NCBI RefSeq assembly: GCF_030463565.1
Contig: NC_134652.1
Location: 17,337,397-17,401,396 of the forward strand
Direction: 5' to 3'
DNA length: 64,000 bases
Source: Pelecanus crispus
Lineage: Eukaryota > Chordata > Aves > Pelecaniformes > Pelecanidae
The notes beneath the pieces are model-generated. The model was not told the DNA's origin and made no database searches. It saw only the letters and a program-made list of their open reading frames with translations. The position numbers and the translations under genes were made by a program. This document shows positions 36,096 through 49,682 of this stretch, piece by piece. How positions within the stretch are numbered: the stretch's first letter is position 1; each line of letters begins with the position of its first letter.

Positions 36096-38630
36096 TGAAG
36101 GGTTGTTTTCCTGCTATGCTTTCAGTATTCAGTTCCTTCTAGCTTTGTCAATAATGCATAAATTTTCCAGATTGTATAAGAAAATGTATAATTGCTGATC
36201 AAAGTGTTTTTGCTTCATAGAAAGAAACAGCTTTGAAGGCATGGGCTACCAACACAAACCAAAAAGTATATTCATCTTTTTAAGGTCATAAATATGTATT
36301 GAGACCCTTCCCTACATCTTTAGACAGAACTCCCATAGGCATTAGCAGAGACTCTTCCCTACGTCTTTAGACAGAACTCCCAGAGACATCAATGGCTTTT
36401 CTGAGTAAGTGCAGGGCAGAATATAGAAATGGACTGGAGCCAAAAGGCTTAGATCCAGAGAGATGTTTTTCCCAAGTGAGGACGTACTTAGGCATTGGCC
36501 AATCCTTAATAGAATATGGCCATTTATCCTGATGTTTATACTCTGCTCAGTCACAACAGCCTGGGTAACTATTATGCAGAGGAAAAATTTGATATGCTTA
36601 ATTTTCAGCTTAGCAAATTTCTCTTGAGTCACTTGCCATTAAAAATTTCACATAAAGATGAAAAAGCTTACTTCTTGAATTGAGAAGAAAACCCTGGATA
36701 TGCAATAACTCTTGAAGAAAAAAGGGAAAGTTTTACACAGGTGAAATTACGATCCACATGAAAGAATAGTTACACTTGATGAAAAACTCTAACAGTCTTT
36801 CTGAGTGGTTACTTCACTGACAGATATTACAGAAGTTACTGATATGGCAACCTGTTTCTTATACTGCAGTCTGGAAGTTTAGAAGCACTTATTATTATAC
36901 CTTCTTCCTGACCATAATATATGTGTGGGTTGCATAGATATGGATACATGTGTATGTGTGCTTTTATAGACTGTGTACCTTGACATTTATGATGATCTGA
37001 CACACTGCACACATAGAAATGCATTAAAAAGCCCCCATAATATCGAGACCCTTTGATACACCTTTCTACCAGTGTGCTGCCTGTGAAGAACACTATTACA
37101 TGAGGAGGAGGAAAGTGCAAAATACCAGTGTGGGTTAGATTTGCCCCTGCTCACAACTAAATCCATGAAAGTGGTGTAATCATTGCATACAGGTAAACAA
37201 GTATTAGGTCAATAAAATCCGCTCAGTATTTTTATTTTCTAAACTGGTTGAGCACTGAAAGCTTGTTTCTCTACTGTTATCAGTAATGTCTCTTGCAAGG
37301 CTTATTGAGGCAATGTGACTTCAAGAACAGTCTAGTGGCTTTTGGTTCCTTGTGAAAGCAAACGCATTCAAGAAAGCAAACCAAGACTGCATGTGTTAAG
37401 GGCAAGCTAAGAAAAAGTATGGTTTTTTTATTTAACATTCTGGTGTTGCAGATTTAACCTTAAACCCTTTACTCAAGAACAGATTCTGTGAGATTTTTTT
37501 TCTTGGAAATGAGGTGTGGAACTGAACTCTGAGATCTCTTTCCAGTTCTTACTCCCATAAAATTCACAGAAGACATATGGTAAAGCTCTGTATTTAGTTT
37601 CTTAAATTTGAAGTTTACATTAATCCTCAATGTTTTCAAATAGTTCATCCACACATTGTGAGTTACCTGTTGTGTTAACACTAAATTTGGAATTTACATT
37701 TACTACAAACATAAAGTAAGAATTTAGAATTTTGTAGCTTCCAAGTAACTTGGAGGTAATTCACCTTAAACATTCTTTTAGAAAGCTGTTGAAAGTCTGC
37801 ATGGATTTATTTCCAGTGCATTAACTCATAACAAGATCTGTTTTCTCACTGATGTGCTAATTGTAAGCAGTTAGGCACTGAAGTCCCCCATGTTTTAATG
37901 AAAGAATAGCTTGCACAACCAGATTATTTATTATTATGCTTTGCATAATACTGCATTAATTACAAATTTGAGAAACAAAATTTGGTTTGACATGAATTTG
38001 TGTAAGTAGAAGATGTTCCCTCCAGGGGACAAAGGAACAGATTTTCAGTGCAGTGTATGAAGACTGAAGAACAGCATTTAAATTATCCAATTCAACCTAC
38101 AAAACTGTCCCCAGAAACTACCTGATTCCTTGGAATTAGCTGGAAAGGCTCTTCTAAGTAAGTGGCATTCATGGGTAATGCATTGAAGGCCTACAAGTCA
38201 GAGGTAAATTAGAGATGGAGAAGTCTCTTCTGGAGCTAAAAACAGGGGCCGAAGTTGAGGCTGAGGCACTCAAAGCTAGCCTTGACATTGAAAATGGCTT
38301 TGTTTTCATACCTGGTGGAAAGTAAAGGGGAAAGACCTAGGATTTGTTGCAGTCATTTTTCTGGTTGAAAGTTGTCTTCTCTTTCTTTTGCTTACTTCTA
38401 TTTTAATGTTTTCTTCTCAGGGACCTTCTTTGACTCTGTATTCAGAAATGTCCTGTTATATTTTGAGGAACACTTGAGGCAGATGTACAACTAGGGACAT
38501 GAGGTAGGTGAAGGGTGTAGTGGTGTGAACAGATGATGCACCTTCATGTGATTTACTTTGCGGTTAGCAGGAGGTGCCCTGCTTTTGATGTATCTGAAGG
38601 CAGCAGCCAGCCCAAGGAATAAATTTCCTT
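36096..38630. other. Intergenic, downstream of the receptor gene
   Basis: This AT-rich sequence contains a two-copy tandem duplication at 36301-36394. No gene, promoter or known repeat is recognised in the remainder. Confidence 0.6.
36301..36394. repeat. Tandem duplication, 2 x 47 bp
   Basis: GAGACCCTTCCCTACATCTT at 36301 recurs as GAGACTCTTCCCTACGTCTT at 36348. Both are followed by TAGACAGAACTCCCA, and the unit tails have diverged. Confidence 0.8.
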
Positions 38631-39362
38631 CCTCTATGGAATACCCCATGCAATGCTACAGGCTTGGGAAAGAGTGGCTTGAAAGCTGCCTGGCCGAAAA
38701 GGACCTGGGGGTGTTGGCTGACAGCCGGCTGAACATGAGCCAGCAGTGTGCCCAGGTGGCCAAGAAGGCCAACAGCATCCTGGCTTCTATCAGGAATAGT
38801 GTGGTCAGCAGGAGCAAGGAAGTGATTGTGCCCCTGTACTCGGTGCTGGTGAGGCCACACCTGGAATACTGTGTCCAGTTTTGGGACCCTCAGTACAAGA
38901 AGGACATTGAGGTGCTGGAGCGTGTCCAGAGAAGGGCAACAAAACTGGTGAAGGGTCTGGAGCACAAGTCTTATGAGGAGAGGCTGAGGGAACTGGGGTT
39001 GTTTAGCCTGGAGAAGAGGAGGCTGAGGGGAGACCTTATTGCTCTCTACAACTACCTGAAAGGAGGTTTTAGTGAGGTGGGTGTTGGTCTCTTCTCCCAA
39101 GTAGTTACTGATAGGATGAGGAGAAATGGCCTCAAGTTGCATCAGAGGAGGTTTAGATTGGATATTAGGAAAAATTTCTTCACAGAAAGGGTAGTCAAGC
39201 ATTGGAAGAGGCTGCCCAGAGAGGTGGTGGAGTCACCATCCCTGGAAGTGTTCAAAAAACGGATAGATGTGGCACTTTGGGACATGGTTTAGTGGACATG
39301 GTGGTGTTGGGTTGATGATTGGACTGATGATCTTAGAGATCCTTTCCAACCTTAATGATTCC
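38630..39362 (+). mobile_element. CR1 LINE, 5'-truncated, 3' ORF2 reading frame open
   Basis: This is the 3' end of a CR1 non-LTR retrotransposon. An uninterrupted frame (38558-39292, with CR1 homology from about 38640) contains the usual C-terminal ORF2 blocks: [83 protein letters not shown] and RLPREVV. This part lies beyond the reverse-transcriptase catalytic core, so the copy cannot be active. The 3' UTR runs through GGACATGGTTTAG and CTTTCCAACCTTAATGATTC, but the repeated octamer tail is lacking. The minus-strand frame at 38564-39202 is its shadow. Confidence 0.95.
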
Positions 39363-39435
39363 TAGTTTTTACTTTCATTGAAAAATAATCCAGCCACCAA
39401 GCCAGGAAACATGAAATTACTACTCTACCCTTAAT

Positions 39436-39526
39436 TGGTTTAGTGGTGGACTTGGTAGTGTTTGGTTAATGGTTGGACTGGATGATCATAAAGGTCTTTT
39501 CCAACCCAAACGATTCTATGATTCTA
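39436..39526 (+). mobile_element. Second CR1 3' tail, very short
   Basis: TTAGTGGTGGACTTGGTAGTG and TAAAGGTCTTTTCCAACCC, followed by GATTCTATGATTCTA, form the 3' UTR end and octamer tail of CR1, about 75 bp after the preceding element. It is either an independent insertion truncated to about 90 bp or a displaced tail of the first copy. Confidence 0.85.
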
Positions 39527-42500
39527 CCTGCAAGCCTGGTCTCTTGATTTAGCAGCCATCTCACAGGTGTCTAAGCACTGTGCAGGCTAGAAAAACATCT
39601 CTGACCTTAATAAGCTCTTTGGTATTATTTTCTTTTCTTAACAGAAAATTAAATCTATTCCGAAAATAAAATCCTTTGCTGAGGTATTTCTTTAAAGATA
39701 ATAATAAAAGTTTTTGGAGATTTTAGACATTTGAAAGTATTAATCCTTGCTACCTTTCCACTTTGGTAATTATCTGGTGTGTTTCTCTAATTCAGCTATG
39801 TCATAGGTAAGTATCTCATGCAGCCTGCTTACTGGGATGCTAGTTGGGATGTTTTGAGACTATGTGAAATATTCCACCTAAATCAAAAGGGAAATGCTAA
39901 GAAAGATGACATTTTAGAACAGGCATTCATTAGCTTTCTCATAAACTAAGAAGGCATTTTAAATGAATATCAGAACATTTATTTTAAAACACATTTTAAA
40001 AAAACCAAATAAATGCCCCATCTGAATACTCCAGTCAACACATATGGCAAGTGTAAGATAAAGGCATCCATCTGTTGATCTGAGTACCCAGTTTCAGCCC
40101 AGTGGCATTCTTTATTATCAGTGCCTCAGTAACTTAAATAGCTCCATTTCCTTCCTTGCAAGTCTCTTCATTGTTTGTGCTAATTATTTTAAGAGAATGT
40201 CTTCTGGCATGGGAAAACATATTAAAAAAAAAAATGCCCCACATTGTCACTCTGCAATTCAAAAAGACATTACCAAAAAGATTAGAGATTAAAGAAAACC
40301 TACGTAACAGTAAAGCTGATGACAGAAGAAGAAACAGAAAGATGTAAACCTGCTTTCCGCTAGCAGTTCTTGCCAGTGGTGTGGTGCAGCTGAGCACGTA
40401 AACCACCACCGCGAGTGTGATCTGAAGAGGCTACTGGAGAACTGGCGCTGCTGGTACAATTCATTCCATGCAGCAGTAGATGGAGCTAATTAACTACTCT
40501 TCATGATTGAATGAGTAAATGTAAATGGGAAACGCTAGTTAAGGAGGACTCTAGGGAAAAGCTATTACAAGCTGACATTTGTACTGTGGTAACTAGGTCA
40601 TGTTTGTAGTGACAGATTAATTAGAATCAGACAAAACAGCATTGCCGAGTGGACTGTTGAGGACTTCTGTTTTTCTCACTAAAGTTCAGGCTTCTCAAAC
40701 CCAGACTGTTGTTTCCATCATTTTAGTCACTGAAATCAGTAACATATTCTGCCAGTCTGCAAAGTAAATTCATCACCACAATACCTTGTGTTTTAAGCCT
40801 GAATTTTCTGTCCTTATGTCAAGGTTTTCTCCTGCAGGTTATAACATTTCAAATCGAAGTATTATAGCATCTCAGTATTTCAAAGCAGGCAGAATAGTGG
40901 CTGTACCAACAGTTTTCCTATAAATATTTATGAAACCTAAATCCCAGGTAATTCACTGGCACACTGCTAACAGTTGACACAAGGATCAAATGAATTTTAA
41001 AAGCCAGTTCAAATCTTTTGGAAAAGTTTCCCTTGAAATAGGGTTTATTGAAATGGTTGGAAACAGAGCTGTGGGAGTCTTCTGGGCTGATTAAACAGGT
41101 TGCTGCAAGAACAAGCTATCTCAACCCCAGAGCTGAAGACTGGAGTGGATTCTGCTTACTGTAGAGAATTGGGTGCTTGACAGTGCTTAAAGCAGATAAG
41201 CTTGACATGATTTCGAAGTCTGTAATGGATTTGCCATTACTTGTTATATAACTTTATAATAATTAAAACCAGGGGTCCACTTTAATTATATTGCCAAATT
41301 CAGCTTTTCATCAGTTTCCATCTGGAGACATCTTTCTTACCCAGTCCTATCTGAACAGTCAAACTTTCCATCCTCAGAAAACGAAGGATAAGGGGGCATT
41401 TGGGGGCATTTCAGTCTCTTGATGTGAGTTTACTCATATAATTTGCATTCTGGGTTTTTTTCCAAACTGGAATGGACTCTTATTTTCCCATTCCAGACCA
41501 AACACAGCCAAAACTTCAGAAGACAAAAAGCCCCATAAGATTTTAGTGCCATCACATGTGCACACAAACCATAACCCTGATTCATTTTCAAACTCTGCTC
41601 TGAATTTAAATTTAATCCAGATTTAACCACTGGATAACTTCATCTTTATTAATGCACAAACATCTGTACCACTGTTGCTTCCCTTGCTATAGCAGGTAAC
41701 TTTTGGAACCTAGACAGTAAAAAGATTTGATACCAGGGTTATTTGATTTCTCAGAAAGGAGAAAAATGCAATTTTTCTGTTTTAAAGGCAGGTCAGGAAT
41801 GGATCCAGAATAGCAGCTCTCACAGCACTGGCTCTAGCTGGGTCTTGGCAGCTTTGGAAGCAGAACAAGCTGGCCAAGTTAGAAAAAAATTAACATAAGA
41901 GTATAAAATGGATTTCAAAACTGAGTTACATATTGACATTCTCAGCTTGTATGCCCCGACCCTCATGCTGATGTTAATGATGTTGCTACAAACAACAGTA
42001 ATTACATCTCAGAAACAGTAACAAACTTGTGAGATTTGCCAACGTGGGGAAAGCTAGCATTGCACCCACTGATATATTCTTGAAAGACGCAGGAGAAGGG
42101 ATTGTCCCTCCTTTTCTATGTCCCAGTTTCTTTAGGAGACAGCTCATTTCAGTCCACTTCCAGTTTTGGTTTATGGAGCACCTGCTTTGGATGAATGCCA
42201 CAACAAGGTGAACAAGAATCACGTAACATTGCATTAGTCTCTTCTAAGAGAACCATCTGTTCAATTATATGCATTTAAATGCTAGTCCATTAGACTCATA
42301 TGCTGAACTATGTTATGCATGTAGCTAATTCAGTCCTAATCAAAGTGCTTTCCATTCACAGCAATACATTTTTGATGATATCTAATGAATACAACTGTCC
42401 TTTTCTGTGGTATTTTCCATCCTTGTGAAGAAAAGAAGACCTATAGGAAAAGCTTCTACCCTACTCTATCAGTGTATGAGTTGGCCACAGGGATTTGGTC

Positions 42501-45500
42501 CAATCCTTGCTGTAGTTCTATAAGGCTTGCCTTGACAACACTTTTGTGCATTTCTGAGAACAGAACTGTCAGTCTTGACTTCTCAAAATGGCATAATCTT
42601 CAAAATAATGATATAGCAGATTAAGGTCTGAAGAAATTTTGTAGGTTGCTAAATATAAATTGAACCTTGTTCTCAACTTCTTTCCCAGAAAGACCAATAA
42701 GAGATTGGGCATAATTTTACGATCTTTCCCCATCATTCTTTATCATCTTTGTATAAGCGTTGTGCTCAAGTATTTTTCCTAGTACTTTTTGAGGTTCTTT
42801 CATAATCAAAGATTCAGAGATCCTTGTAATTTTTTTTCTTTAAAAGAGAAAAACTAAAGCATGATGTGCAAATAACTGAAGACTTTGAAGTCTGAGGATT
42901 CCTAAGCCTGAGGATCATTTTAATTCTACTGAACAACCTTTTCATGCACTGCTGGTCCACATTTTGTGATGCCTGATAGTAAAGACTGATAACTGGAGAT
43001 TTCCATATGTTTCCATAGAGGATCCCGTATGGATGCCAACTATGTGGCTGACCCTGCACCATTTCAAACCACATATGCTCACAGGTGCTAGGGTCTTATT
43101 TCAGATGGAAAAAATGACCAGAGTCAAAAATGCAAACTCCTTGTTCCACAACTGTCCTTTCCAGCACATTCCAGCTGCTGGGTAAAGCCTTGCTAAAGTT
43201 TTGGAAAATGAGGTGATATGGCAGCTGTAATGGTAAGGATTTTTTGCGGTTGATCAGTCCCACAATGCACCTCTAACCAAATATAATATAAGAGCCCAAA
43301 AGGAAGAAAAGCCAATTCCTTTATTTCTACTCTAATATCCTAATTTCTAATTTACCACTTCTGGGGCAATAATTTCAAAGTTGCGTTTGTCTTGGGTTGC
43401 CACACATTACCTTAAAAGTCTTTGGTCAGTATCTGAACCTTCGTTTCCATAACCCAGCTGCAGGTTACTTTTTCTGTGAGCAAGTGCACATAATGGCCTG
43501 AGTTGGATTTCTCTCCTGTCAGGTTACTTGAATTACCATGCAGCTCTTTACCGGCAGAATCAAAAACTGTTTCTGTATCTTCTGCATCTCTGCATATGCC
43601 TGTATTCTATCTCTAGCATTTCCCATCCCAGAAGGCTCTGCATTGTTCTCTGATAATGTCAGGTCTCCAGATGCACTGCCATGCTATACTAAACATGACA
43701 GAGGGACAAGCCAAAATCATCAATTTTAATGATATTTCACCATCATCCTGGTCCTGTGTCATTCCTGTGTACGCTGCAGCCATCAATCTATGTTTGTCTA
43801 AAATGGTTCGTGCCAGAACCTTAAATGTAGAGAGGGCCAAAGAGGCTAATTTATTACATTTTGACAAGGACAAGCCTCATCTGACAATCCACTGTGGCTG
43901 AGTGCATCTGGTGAATAGTGCATCCACTTTCTCAGATCAAAATTACTCTGTTAGTTTTCATGACCTTCTTATCTCTGTGCTGTCTCTATCTACCCTGGCT
44001 TCCTTATCACATAATAGGATTGTGCCTGTATCTTCCAATTTAATTTCTTTTGGCTTTCAATGTGCACGATGCTGAGAGTGCATGCTGGTATGCAAGCCTC
44101 TCTTGCTGAGAGGTGGAATCACTCACCCCAAAATATATTGCCTCATCTGCAGTGCAAGAGACTCTTCGTTGGCCATGGCTGCTGGCTCCTCTTGCCACTT
44201 TGGGTTTCAAGTGATTTGAGTCACTACCTACACCAAGGAGAACCTCCACCCACAGCTCTGCCTGTCAATGGCTCTCCAACAAAAAGCTTCAGAGACTTAA
44301 GCAGATGGGGTGAAGCGTATATTAGGTTAGACATATCAATATGTCTGTCCATTAGTCCATGTTTTTTAAACCCATTCTGTATTATACCATATATGATAAA
44401 GGAATAGAAATCTCACAGATAGGATGTTCCTACAAGCTTTATGAAAATAGATGGCCAGGTCAGAGAGATATCTGACTGCTACCCACTGAGAAAAACACTA
44501 CAGCGTGAGCTTGAGTCTTTTTAAATCCTAGAGAATACACACTAAAGAGAGCACATCTAAGTGGCCCAAATGCAGGAAAAGCTTCAGTCACAATTTACAT
44601 CTTCCAGACATGAGAGCCAATCAACACCAAAACACAAATCTGGAGAAAATCAGGCTTTGTTAGGTCTAATATTCATGAGCTACTTCTCTGGTCCTAAGAG
44701 ACTGAAAGTGAGGTAGAAGGACAGAGGCACTGTTCTCTGTTTTTTTCCTGAATTACAGTGGGAGTACTGTGAGAACACTGTACAAATGATGCTGCTATAG
44801 CTATAGAAAAAATATTTATGTCCCTAATCTTCCTTTTGTTTTCATTCTCCCCCCACTCTTTCGTCCTTCTTTCATCTTTGTAAATACACTCTTTTAGTAT
44901 TAGACTAGCATTTTTTTCAGCTGAATTTAAATCTCTCTCTTGGTGACATGAGCTAAATAAAATATCAGCCTGCCTCCTTCACCTCTGGCTCTGGATGGCC
45001 TCATGGAAATCAAAGTGGAACATACAAGGGGAAAGAGTTACTGGAAGAAGTGTCTTCACCTTTGTAAAAAAGAGCAACTAAAGGAAAAACTGAAACAAAT
45101 TTATTGTATTCATCTCCTGAGCAGATTGTATATTTGTAATCCTGACTAAAGAGCAGGTCACTGGAATTTTACAACATATGCAGAAGATATTTTATCTAGA
45201 ACGTGAAAAACAAAATAATGATCAGAAGAGGGTGCTCTCAGCTCGTGCTGTTTGGGTTTTGTTTTGAACATTTTGGTAGGAGTCTGCAGAATTTTCTTCT
45301 CTCTTTGTTGGGATTAATTTTGTAAAATATTTTCTGGGATTTTTCACCATATAGATCACCCTTTGCAATGCACCATGTGTAAAATATAGGCTCAAGTCTT
45401 TAATTCTAGACCTTTATATATGCTTTGGAAGGATTTCTGTAAGATTAACTTAAGTCATTCCACAATGAACTTGCTCTGTTTGGGCTTACACTATTTTCTT

Positions 45501-48500
45501 TTTTTTATGTTCTCAGGCAGTCACACTCTGGTGACATTAATATTTACAGGAACTGAATTCCTAGCACCCATGACTAAGTGCTATGGAAAGCTTAAAAAAT
45601 TGCAAGAGCAGCAATTCATTCCAATAACACTTGCATTTTTTATCCAGGCATGAAAAAGAAAGAGTAGCATATAACTTTGGTTATCAATTTCCAATTATTG
45701 AAATGTCCCACATATCTAAGTATTCAAAAAAAAATTGTGTACTTGATCTTCAGAGAATAATTTAATGAAAACTTTGTGCTGCCAATAATGAGTTTTTCAG
45801 CAAAGCATTTAAGCATCGAGTTCACTTTCAGGGAGTGTGGTACATCACAAAATACCTGACATTTGATAAGTTTAATAAAACTTATTATTGATGTCATGGA
45901 TAAAAATAAGCCTTTTAAAAGTTAGTTGATATATGTGTGCAGTTTCTTTTTTTGAAGGGCCAGTCTTTTAAGGTGATGAAATTTTACTGTGCACGTAGCA
46001 CTAGAACACAGAAGTAAGTCACGGCTATAACCCTAGATGTTTGCAGACTTGGTTTTCTCGTCTGAAGTGGTGTAGCAGAGGGTAAATTCAGGCAGAATGC
46101 AGGCACCCTCTTTTAGTTGGTGCAATGCAGCATTTAGCTCTGGTCCAGCCTGCTCATGGAAGAGACCTCCCTGACTCTGATTCCCCACTATTTCACTTTT
46201 TCTAGCAATGCTTACACTTGTATAAAGTCCTGTGTAGCCATCTTTTGCAGGCACATACAAAAACTGCCTGGAGGGGGAGGCTCATGCTTCTTGTATACAA
46301 CAATGGTGATTGAAATGACTTGTAAAAGGATTCTCACTCTCTGTGCATCTATATATGTCTATACAAATGTTACCTGAAAAAGCATGATTTTATGGGTGGA
46401 TTCCTTCTGCACTAAAGAGACTGCTTTTCAATTATGTGCATCAATGGTCAGGTCAAAAATCAAACCAAGTAATAAACAGAGCTCCTGCAGGTCCACGTGC
46501 AGAGAGGAGCTACTCATCACAGTGGCCTTTTGGGAAAGAGTTAAGAAAGCAAGCAGGAGAAAAGATAGAGTCCATGTCTCACTGGGTCTGTTTACATTTG
46601 TGGGAAAATGGCTGATGTTTGCCAGGACTCTGATTAAGGAAAACCTGTCTTCTACCATTTTATGTTTTCATTGTTTTTCAGAAGAAAGGGAAGACATGCA
46701 AGTGAGAAAACACAAATACAAGACCAGTTTTCTTAGGCAATACTTATCTGAAAGCACAATATTACAAGGAGGTAACCTGTCACTTATTCTAATGATTTCC
46801 ACCCAAGTTCTTGCTGTTGCTGCACTTCTCAACATGACAGGTTAAAAATGAAGGAACTGTGTAGCTGAGCAGCACTGCCCCAACTGTCAGGAGAGAAGCT
46901 CATTTCTGGTCTCACGTGGATTAGTGTAAAGTGGGACCCAAAGGCATCAGAGAATAAAACTTAGGAATTACTGGATATTCACTACATATTGAAGAAGGGA
47001 GGTCAAAGACCACAGGCCACGCTTGTAGCTACTTAGGCTGGTAGAGTGGAGGGTCAGCAATGAGGGTGCATTAAAAAGTCAGAGGAAAAAGCAAGAACTG
47101 AGCTGTCGGGTCAGCAATAAGCTAGCACAGATAGAAAGGCAATACATACCCTCTGATCACACTGACTGTGGAAGAGACACCAGAATGCGGAAAGCAACTG
47201 CAGAGGGATGTTCACAAAATCACAGCTGACCTCTCTGAGACTTGGACAGGGAGAATAGATATTAGTGATCTGTACTGCAGCTAAAACACTGCATTGCAGA
47301 CAGGAGAACTGAGTTTTGCCCTGAAACTCCAGCAAGTATTACAAATACAAACGTGTGTATAGCGTGACCTGAGAGCTCCTAACATGCTGCTTCCATTGCT
47401 GCCTAGCAAATTCAGCCAGATTTAGCTAAGGGATTGTAATGATGTTAATAACAATCACTCAGTTTCTAAATGCCTGGAAGAAAACTAGCAGAGCTGTAAT
47501 GAGAGCCCTATAAGATGACACTTTGGAAAATACTGATCTATCTCACCTATTTCCAAGATAAGTTTGCACCCAAAATGGGGCTACAGTAGTAAAGAAGGGA
47601 AAGACAATCCCATCCCAGAACACTACAATTTCCCTGTCTGATTGCCTTTGCATTTGGTGAGATGTAGACTGAACAAAAGAAGAGTCTGAAGGTTTGATTT
47701 TCAATAGAGTTTACTTCCCACTGACAAACCAGCATAAGGAGCACTGTAGCCTCACAGAGCACTGGACTGAGATTTTTGGAGACTTTAATACTAGTCCCAG
47801 CTCTGTTGGTGTCCTTTTCAGCTGGAATGTCCCCACTTATGCATGGAAGTTACTAACCTTTCATGTAAAAGTCCTTGCTCTAATACTGCAAACTGCTATC
47901 AGCAGCTATATGTTACTCTTAAAATAAGAGAACAGATTTTCTAGTTGGACTTCAGGCACCCTAGTCTTCTGGACTGGGGAAAAGGATGGAGCACCAGACT
48001 CTTGGGTATCTTTCAGTCCTCATTTCTTTGACTCTGTGATGATCTTTGTTATCAGGGCAAGTGAAGGCACAAAGACATGTCAAAAGTCATATGGTGAAGA
48101 TGTCTGTTTGGATTTGAAATATTTCTCAACAGAATACTGTTAATAAAAAGCAGACAGACTCAGTTGATCATTATAAGCTCTGAATCACAGCTTTTTGGAT
48201 GTGGAAGGCCAAAACATGTGAGTATATTATGTAAAACAGTTACAAACTGTTTTTCAATACCCCCCCCCCCCTATATTTAAGGCAAATTTAAATAAAATGT
48301 CTCAGATAACTCTGTGTAGTTTTTCTAGTTCAGTGGAAAAATTGCTTTTCACAAGAAGTCATCTTAGCATTTTCTCTGTTTGATGCCTCAGCCTGCAAAG
48401 AACAAGCTGAATTATTCCACTACTGAAAATGTCTATGGACAACGGGCTATTTTTTATAGGTCACAACAAAGAATTTATATTCAATATTTCTGCCTTGTTT

Positions 48501-49096
48501 TGTCTCTGCTTCCACCAGCACTTGCAGAGCTAGCAAATGAGCTGTGAATAGCTGCTCCTCTGGCCCCAATATCTGAGGGAGCAGCAAGCTGTAAATTGCC
48601 ACGGCTGTGCATATTCTTAAACATTTACTTTTGTTGCTTGTATTCTTCTGTTTGCTGCCCCTGAAAACCTGACCTGATTATATGTACAAGTGTAGATCTC
48701 TATTTATTGCCTATTGCTGTTCAGGTGATGATTTAACCTCACATAATTTTTGTGTAGCTTTTATTGTTCACTACTAAATATTTTACTGTTCATAAAGATC
48801 CGTGGTCTGAACGCTTTACTAAGCCGACTTTCCTACATTGATTGGCAATGATTTTACATAAAAAAAGATCACCACTATATTTATTTCATGGATCTAACTT
48901 TTGTATCAGTTCTTAATCACCCACTTTTCAATGACTACCACTTTACTGCAAGGTGCCGTATCAGCACAATAGCCGGACAGTATCCTGCTCCTTTGAACAG
49001 CCATCATGAGTGCTTACCAGTAGGATTTTGGACCTCTGAGGGAAATACAAGCAAGAAAACTGGAGAAATCCTTGAAAAGACTTCAGAATATAATAT
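39527..49096. other. Intergenic, no gene recognised
   Basis: About 9.6 kb of AT-rich sequence holds a C12 run at 48260-48271. The longest open frame (46384-46845, 153 codons, plus strand) has no recognisable domain, and I see no splice-linked exons around it. Other frames are short. I found no clear mobile element. Confidence 0.6.
48260..48271. repeat. Poly-C run (12)
   Basis: A homopolymer of twelve cytosines lies in intergenic sequence. Confidence 0.9.
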
Positions 49097-49682
49097 TGTC
49101 GTGGTTTAGCCCCAGCCAGCAACTAAGCACCACGCAGCCGCTCGCTCACTCCCCCCTACCCCGATGGGATGGGGGAGAGAATCGGAGGAGTAAGAGTGAG
49201 AAACACTCCTGGGTTGAGATAAGAACAGTTTAATAATTGAAATAAAGTAAAATAGTAATGCTAATAGTAACAGTATAATAATAATAATAATAATAATGAT
49301 ACACGAAGCAAGTGATGCACAATGCAATTGCTCACCACCCGCTGACCGATACCCAGACAGTTCCCGAGCAGCAATCGCTGCTCCCCGGCCACCCCCCCCC
49401 CCCCCCCCCCCCCCAGTTTATATACCGAGCATGATGTCATATGGTATGGAATAGCCCTTTGGTCAGTTTGGATCAACTATTCTGGCTGTGCCCCCTCCCA
49501 GTTTCTTGTGCGCCTGGCAGAGCATGGGAAGCTGAAAAAGTCCTTGACTAGCATAAGCAGTACTCAGCAACAACTAAAAACATCAGCATGTTATCAACAT
49601 TCTTCTCCTACTAAATCCAAAACACAGCACTATGCCTGCTGCTAGGAAGAAAATTAACTCTATCCCAGCCGAAACCAGGACA
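49097..49682 (-). mobile_element. Young solo LTR, ERVL-type, copy B
   Basis: It has the same termini and orientation as copy A (TGTCGTGG to CCAGGACA on the plus strand). A different perfect 5-bp target duplication, AATAT at 49092-49096 and 49683-49687, shows an independent insertion rather than a segmental copy. It carries a 23-base C run (49392-49414) where copy A has a shorter interrupted run. The cAMP-response element of copy A is altered to TGATGTCA (49432-49439), while the TATA box (49417-49424) is kept. No internal retroviral genes are present. Confidence 0.93.
49392..49414. repeat. Poly-C run (23) inside solo LTR copy B
   Basis: An uninterrupted C23 tract lies next to the LTR TATA box. 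Copy A has C9-G-C3 at the same place. Length in the assembly may be unreliable. Confidence 0.85.

Noticed and set aside
38564..39202. 212-codon minus-strand frame
   Set aside because: It is the antisense shadow of the CR1 ORF2 frame, which has clear family motifs on the plus strand.
47735..47860. Another MIR-like stretch (AGCACTGGACTGAG and CCCAGCTCTG)
   Set aside because: The similarity is short and interrupted, and could be chance.
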